Positions 8,056 to 13,026 of a stretch of 13,026 nt of DNA are shown here, piece after piece (the first letter of the stretch is position 1; every line of letters begins with the position of its first letter). A model generated the notes under the pieces. The model ran no database searches. It was not told the origin of the DNA and worked only from the letters and a program-made list of their open reading frames with translations. A program made the position numbers and the translations under genes. Source of the DNA: Pavlovales sp. CCMP2436 (taxonomy: Eukaryota; Haptophyta; Pavlovophyceae; Pavlovales); contig MU631390.1 in assembly GCA_026770615.1 (NCBI GenBank), positions 253,836 through 266,861 of the forward strand, read 5' to 3'.

Positions 8056-8364
8056 AAAGCCCTATCCGCGTCGAGGAGGCGAGGAGAGCAACAAAAGCGA
8101 TGCCTCCCGCGCGCACACCTCCCCGCGACGGATGCGTACCGCGCGGTTAAGTGCGAGGCGCGGCACGCTCGAGAAAGTGGGTGAATCGGGCAGCGGCGCA
8201 CCATGAGAGTCTCGGCGACGAGCTCCACCGGCGCGGGCTCCATCCCGGTGCGCGGTGCATGCCGACGGGACCGGCAGTCCTCCATTTTGGCGGTTCCGTT
8301 GGAGAAATTCAGTGAGGTTCTCCACTGACTGGCTCTGACATCGTGAAAATCGGCTCTCGTGCCG
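8056..8364. promoter_or_regulatory. Divergent intergenic region
   Basis: Lies between the minus-strand unrecognised gene and the plus-strand nucleoporin-like gene, so it would hold both promoters. No TATA box or other recognised core element is visible. A less GC-rich patch at about 8280-8350 precedes the ATG at 8365. Confidence 0.35.
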
Positions 8365-11300
8365 ATGCTGCTCGACCCCGAGCGGCTCACGCCGCCGCGC
8401 CGCCAGGCCGTGGATGATGGCGTCGTGACACACGCCTCGCCCGACCCGCGCTCGGCGCCGCGCTCTGCCGGGTGGTCGCTGGGCTCGCTGATTCGCTCGC
8501 GCACGCCCGCGATCCTAAAGCGCGGGCTGGCGCGCGTCCTGGGCACGCCCGCCGCGGGCTCCGACTCGGACGAGGGCTCGCCCGACTCGCACGTCGACTC
8601 GGAGATCGACGCGCCTCGTGGCCTCGTCAAAGAGGTGGGCGTGCCAGGGTCCGTGGACGCAGCGCACGGGGCCGCCGCGGCGAGCTGGGCCATGGCCGTC
8701 GCATCCGCCTCCGCGCGCGGCGCAGCCGCCGCGCCGCCACCGCGCCGCCCGCCGCCTCTCGCCGCGCAGGTCGCGTACAGCACCGCGCAGCCGCCGCTCG
8801 CGATGCCGAGGCCGGCGCCAGTGCCTACAGCGCCGCTGGCCGCGCTTACCGCGCTGCGCGACACTGCCGCGCTGCTCGCTGCGCGCGACACTGGCGCCTC
8901 GGGCACTGGCGAGGCGAGTGAGCCGCGGGTGCCCGTGCCTGCGCGCACGCAGGCATTGGAAGACGCTGAGGCGATGGACACTGGGGCATTGGACACTGCG
9001 GTCACAGGCACGGCGCCTGCGCCCGCGCAGCGTATCACGGCCCCGCTGTCCGAGCAGCAGCGCACTGCGGCCGCGACCGACGCCAAGGCAGTCGCTGCGA
9101 CTGCCGCCGCTGCCGCCGCCGCCGCCACAGCAGAGCACGAGCGTGAGCATGCCCCCGAGGCGCCCTTCCAGCTGCTGCAACCCAAGCCACTGCGCCCTGC
9201 CTCCGCGCCTCGCCGCGCGCCCAAGTCGCCGGGGGACATGTTGCGCTCGCTCAAGCGGCTGTCTGAACGGCCAATGTCCCAGCGACAGACGGAACCACGC
9301 CCGCTCTCGGAGCGGCCGCTCACGCCGCCGCTCACGCCGCCGCTCACGAGCGGGCGTGCTGCGACTCCGGCCGGGTTCGCACCGCCCACGCCCGCTGCCA
9401 GTGCGGGCGTTGGCGCGGGGGCGGGCAGTGCCGTCGCTGCGCTGCGCGCGGTGTTCGAGCCGCAGCCGCAGACACTGGTCGAGCAGACACTGGCGGCGTT
9501 TGGCATGTCGGTGGGAGACGTGCCGCCGCCGCCCACCTTCGGTCTACCGGCTTACGGGCGCTCCCCTGTGGCGGCCTCTCCGATTGACACTGGGGAGGAC
9601 ACTGACGCGATGGACACTGGGCACACGGACGCTGGGAGGCACGAGGCAGCCGGCCTGAACCTGGACCAGCCCGCCGTCTCGCAGCAGACGCTCCTCGCGC
9701 GCTTCGCAGCCGCCGCACCTAATCCCGCCGCCACCTACCCCGCCTCCGCCGCCCCCGCGCCGACCGCCTTCGCCGCGCCTGCGCTCTGCGGGCAGGCGGC
9801 TGCGGCTGCTACTCCGGGCACGGCGCGGGGTGCGGCCACGCCACTGCCCACGCCGCCTCCGCTGGCGAGCGCGCTGCTACCCCCGTCGAGGTCGGGAGCG
9901 GGTGTGGGCCTATCGCTCGCGCCCACGCCGCTTAGCGCAGCCGCACCCTGGCTGACGCAGGGGCAAGGGGCAAGGGGCGGGCTGGGCACGCAGCTGCAGG
10001 CACGGAAAACTCCCACAGGTGCGTGGCTTGGTAATACAAATATTGGCCCACCTTGAAACACGCAGCGGTGCCCTCGAGCTCGGCTGACCCTCAACCCCCC
10101 CACCCCCCCCCTCTCCCTTCTCGCGCGCGCAGCGGTGCCCGCGAGCTCGGCCGCGCGTCTCTCGTTGGCGAGGGCGTACGGACGCAACGCTTACGGTGCG
10201 CTGAACTCATATTTTTTTCTTTTTCTTTTGCGTACGTTGGGAGCAATCTGTGTTTACGCCAATCCTAGCTGGCACTGCATTTAACCCTATCACTGGCCCT
10301 GGCTCTACTCCCCCCCCCTTTTTTTTCTATTGCAGCTCCTGCGGGCTGGATTGGCTCGTACAATGCGTACGCGCAGCCAGCGGGGAATGCTTCATTGCAG
10401 CCGCCAGGCAGCGGGGCGGCCGCGCTCAAGCGTCCGCTCGAGACTGCGATGGAGGCGGGGGGAGCGGACACTGGGGCGCAGGCGGAGCGGACAGTGGAGG
10501 GCTCGGTCCGCAAGGTGGCAAGAACCGAGCAGTGGGCTGCCGGCAGTAGCAGTGGCGGTGGCAATGCCCCGGCGGTGAACGCAGCCTTCGCGCAGAGCAA
10601 CGGGGGTGGGTCGTACACAAACACACACACACACACAAAACGGCTTGTTGCTTAATTATGTTTTGCTCATTTGGTGGAATCCTCCTCCATCGCATTCTGC
10701 AACTTTCGGCCTTATCTGTATATGTTGAGATTTTGATGCCGCTCCTTGTCTCAATGTGAGTGAATATTATCCGTCACCGTTTTACTCATCCCAACAAAAA
10801 AAAATGGCAGGTGGTGGGGGGGTCGCGCAGTCGGCCGTGCGTATCCTCGAGCACCTGCGCGCCCTCGACGAGCTGGCCGCTCCGCTCGACGGTTCTGCTT
10901 CTCGCACCCCTGCCCAGGCCTCCCGAACTTCCCTCCCGGACTCGTCCCGGACTCTCCCGGACTCCGCTGGCCGCGCCGGACTTTTGGGCCGGGCGCTGGC
11001 GAACTCCTGGACTCTCCCGGACTCCTCCCTGGCGGCGGGGGCGCGGCTGGCAAGTCCGGGGGTGAGGCTGTCGGGGGGGCTGCCTGCGTGGCGGCCTTTG
11101 CTTGGCACAGGGGCGCTTGAGTCGCCTGCTCGGCAGGTGTGCTTTTAAATAGCTTTTTTTTGCGCTTTTGCTATATTGATGTATTTATATCTTCACTCCG
11201 TTGCTGCTAATTCACATATCGGTTTGTCCTCTCTGCCTGTTTAGCGCGGATGTGTGTGCTTTTTGTGCTACGTAACACACACACACACACACGCACGCCT

Positions 11301-12897
11301 ATTTTAAACACACACAAACCTGTGATGCAGCCTCGGCCCATTTGTAAAATAAAAATAAAATCACAAAAGTCGGAAATGTTTTTCTGAGTGTGGTGATTGT
11401 GTGAATGTATAGATGTGTTAACATATGGATGTACTGTACCTGCTGCTCTCATGAGAGCATGTCATGATGTATTAATTTTATTAGCAATATGCATGCTCAT
11501 GATCCGTATCGTCTTCCTCTCGCGCTTGCCAGGCCGCATGGGAACGCGCGCGTGCGCAGCTCAGCGCAACAGGCGAAGGAAGATTGTGGCCATGAAAAAT
11601 GCTAACAATTATTCTGAGAACCTCACGCTATTGATAATCATATGAACCGTAAGCAGGCCGCGTGGGAACAATTATTCTTGACGTAATAATATTGATACTC
11701 ACATGAACCGTGACCAGGCCGCGTGGGAGCGCGCGCGTGCGCAGCTCAGCGGGGCTGCGGACGAAGACTCCGGGAGGGAGTCCGGGCGCGGTGTGCGCGG
11801 GGGTGCGGTTGAGTTCTTCCAGCCGCCCACCGCCTCGCTGTCGGCCGAGGCTGCATCTCAGGTATAGTTGGGTCTTGCAATTCGGACGATTATTTTACAT
11901 GCTTTTACATGTTTTTACGCTTTTTACGTTTTAACGTTTTAACGTTTTTTTTTTTTTTTTTGTGTGTTTGCGTGTTTGCTCTTGTTGCGTTGTACTGTCG
12001 GTCCACTCCCACCTGATCCACCTCTCCTCCAATCCCGACCTTCGCGAGCAGGCAGCAGCGCACGCCTCCGATCGGCGCGCGGGCGGCACTAAGGAAGCGC
12101 GCGGTGGTGGGCGTGGGGACACTCCGGGGGTCGGGGATGGGGGCGGCCGGCCCGACGGCGGAGGTGGCAAGCGGCAGCGCGCGGCGGGTGGTGGGACGCG
12201 TGGGGGCTCTGCGCTCTCGCCGACGCCCGACTCGCCCTCTTCCCCCGCGCCGGGGCTCTCTCCCGGACTCGCGGCGCCGGGTGTCCGGACGCCCTTTGGG
12301 GCGGCAAGCGCGGCAGGAGCTGCAGGAGCTGCCTGTGGCCGATCAGCAGCCGCGCTCGCGCCCGGGCTCGTCGCCGCCCAAAAGTCCGGAGCCGCGCAGC
12401 AGCCCGGCCTCTCCAGGCACGCACCCAGCACCCCCGCGCCCCCCTTTGGCGGTGGGCCTTCGGAGGCGAAGGGCGCGCGCTCCACGGGCGGCCCGCTGGG
12501 GAAGCAGCCTGCCCCTTCCTCCCTCCCGTCCGACGTTCGCTCGCGCCTGGGCACGAAAGCCGCACCCGCCGAGCAGGGCGGGCAGCTGGGCGGGCTCGGC
12601 GGGCTGGCGGCTGCTGCGCTGGGTGTGGGCGGAGGAGGTCTGTTCGCGTTCACGCGCGCGATGGCGCCGATGGGGGGGCAGGGGGGAGGGGCGGGGGCGG
12701 CCGAGGCAGAGGCGAGTGCCTTCGAGTTTGGTACAACGCGCGGGAGGGAAGCGGTGGGGATGGGCGGGGGGGCTGCAGTGCCCGTCGCTGCTGCCTTTGG
12801 CGGGTTCGGCGGGTTCTGCCTGCCCTCGCAGACGGGCGGCGCGTCCGTCCCGTCGCTTGCTACGGGCGGACTCGCGGCAGCCATCGTGCCGTCGCAG
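8365..12897 (+). CDS. FG-repeat nucleoporin-like protein, 5' part, five exons
   Basis: Exons are 8365-10018, 10336-10605, 10811-11136, 11718-11861 and 12052-12897. All junctions are GT-AG and phase-compatible, giving 1,080 codons with no stop; the gene continues past the window. Start: ATG at 8365 (MLLDPERLTPPRR). Residues 37-60 (WSLGSLIRSRTPAILKRGLA...) could form an amphipathic helix, followed by an acidic SDSDEGSPDS stretch. The rest is Ala/Pro/Gly/Ser-rich with sparse FG dipeptides: about 379, 392, 880, 930, 1024, 1047 and 1050. Residues 650-660 (AVRILEHLRAL) form a short helix resembling the IL-x-x-L segment of Nup153/Nup1-type proteins. Basic clusters occur at 582 (LKRPLE) and 838 (KRQR). 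FG segments bind transport receptors at the nuclear pore; the helix would anchor to membrane. The family call rests on composition and motifs, not alignment; another disordered nuclear protein is possible. Confidence 0.65.
10019..10335 (+). other. Intron 1 of the nucleoporin-like gene
   Basis: CCCACAG|GTGCGT to TTTTTTTCTATTGCAG|CT, 317 nt, phase 1. Splicing gives RKTPT-A-PAGWIGSYNAY in frame. The intron contains C-rich (10094-10118) and T-rich runs. Confidence 0.85.
10606..10810 (+). other. Intron 2 of the nucleoporin-like gene, with a CA microsatellite
   Basis: AACGGGG|GTGGGT to AAAAATGGCAG|GT, 205 nt, phase 1, joining the two exons through a glycine run. It contains a (CA)n tract at 10614-10637. 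The acceptor has an A-rich rather than pyrimidine-rich lead, so its exact position is less certain. Confidence 0.65.
11137..11717 (+). other. Intron 3 of the nucleoporin-like gene, carrying exon-4 copies
   Basis: CTCGGCAG|GTGTGC to CCGTGACCAG|GCC, 581 nt, phase 0. It holds a (CA)n tract at 11275-11292, an AT-rich stretch, and two extra copies of the acceptor and first codons of exon 4 (see separate entries). Confidence 0.75.
11527..11598 (+). repeat. Extra copy of the exon-4 start, candidate poison exon
   Basis: CTTGCCAG|GCCGCATGGGAACG... (exon-like from 11533) matches the true exon 4 start (from 11718) at 32 of 34 bases. Both differences are synonymous (Ala GCA/GCG, Glu GAA/GAG). In phase 0 it encodes AAWERARAQLS, then diverges (ATGEGRLWP) and hits TGA at about 11593-11595. 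If spliced in from exon 3 it would truncate the protein. No clear donor follows. Confidence 0.6.
11604..11728 (+). repeat. 61-63-bp tandem duplication spanning the exon-4 acceptor
   Basis: Unit 1 starts at AACAATTATTC (11604) and unit 2 at the same word (11667). Each runs through an ATGAACCGT word to CAGGCCGCGTGGG, at 11654-11666 and 11715-11727. Unit 1 therefore provides a second intact AG|GCCGCGTGGGA acceptor 61 bp upstream of the one used. Its frame continues to a TAA after ten codons. Confidence 0.75.
11862..12051 (+). other. Intron 4 of the nucleoporin-like gene
   Basis: GCATCTCAG|GTATAG to CTTCGCGAGCAG|GCA, 190 nt, phase 0. It contains repeated TTTTACATG/TTTTACG/TTTTAACG words and a T homopolymer (about 11944-11961). 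Confidence 0.7.
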
Positions 12898-13026
12898 GTA
12901 CCCCCCTCCCCCCCCCCCTAAGCACCCACCCACCCACACACAAGCACCTGCCCACCCACCAAATCCCAATCTCGCACACACCCATCGCACCCATGCCTAC
13001 AAACCACCGCAACCCCATTGAGCTAC
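12898..13026 (+). other. Start of intron 5, C- and CA-rich
   Basis: The donor GTCGCAG|GTACCC follows the last codon of exon 5 in phase 0. Continuing the frame reaches a TAA at about 12919-12921. The rest of the window is a C-rich run followed by ACCC/CACA repeats. The acceptor is outside the window. Confidence 0.65.

Noticed and set aside
7854..9536. 560-codon minus-strand open frame antisense to nucleoporin-like exon 1
   Set aside because: Its Ser/Ala/Gly-rich content mirrors the GC-rich codons of the opposite gene. It crosses the divergent intergenic region, has no recognised motif, and the plus-strand gene is supported by four phase-matched introns.

Overview
This is a nuclear window from a eukaryote, most likely a microalga. 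The evidence is GC-rich coding sequence, short AT- or T-rich GT-AG introns, strongly GC-biased third positions, and no bacterial operon structure. A TGTAA element about 105 nt after the first gene's stop would fit the green-algal polyadenylation signal, but the lineage (prasinophyte/chlorophyte, haptophyte or stramenopile) cannot be fixed from sequence alone. No rRNA, tRNA or CRISPR was seen.

Layout. (1) Positions 1-921, + strand: the 3' part of a FkbM-type methyltransferase gene whose last exon encodes a C-terminal membrane segment. (2) 922-2260: non-coding, repeat-rich sequence with a 365-bp foldback/MITE-like element (103-bp inverted arms), nested direct repeats and an AT-rich palindrome. 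(3) About 5683-2409, - strand: a decayed hAT-like transposase gene of the ZNF862/TTF-zinc-finger type. It has a zinc finger, DUF4371-like core, hAT C-terminal dimerisation block, acidic linker and a small extra C-terminal domain; it is broken by three in-frame stops and at least two frameshifts. (4) 5735-6300: short GACCG repeats followed by a very long G-rich tract. (5) About 7857-6352 (possibly from 8055), - strand: an unrecognised spliced gene with three frame changes. (6) 8365->13026, + strand: a large, apparently intact gene of at least five exons and 1,080 codons in the window. It encodes a low-complexity protein with sparse FG dipeptides, an N-terminal candidate amphipathic helix and a short IL-x-x-L helix, best read as a basket-type (Nup1/Nup153/Nup136-like) FG nucleoporin.

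The two genes likely to be functional are the outer ones; the middle 5-6 kb is transposon-derived or degraded sequence. The most unusual signals are in the nucleoporin-like gene. Short DNA words (GACACTGG, TCCCGGACTC) recur in exons in different reading frames, and intron 3 carries extra copies of the start of exon 4, one of which would act as a stop-containing (poison) exon. All five frameshifts in the two broken genes have the same sign (equivalent to loss of one base), which raises the question of assembly error versus real decay.
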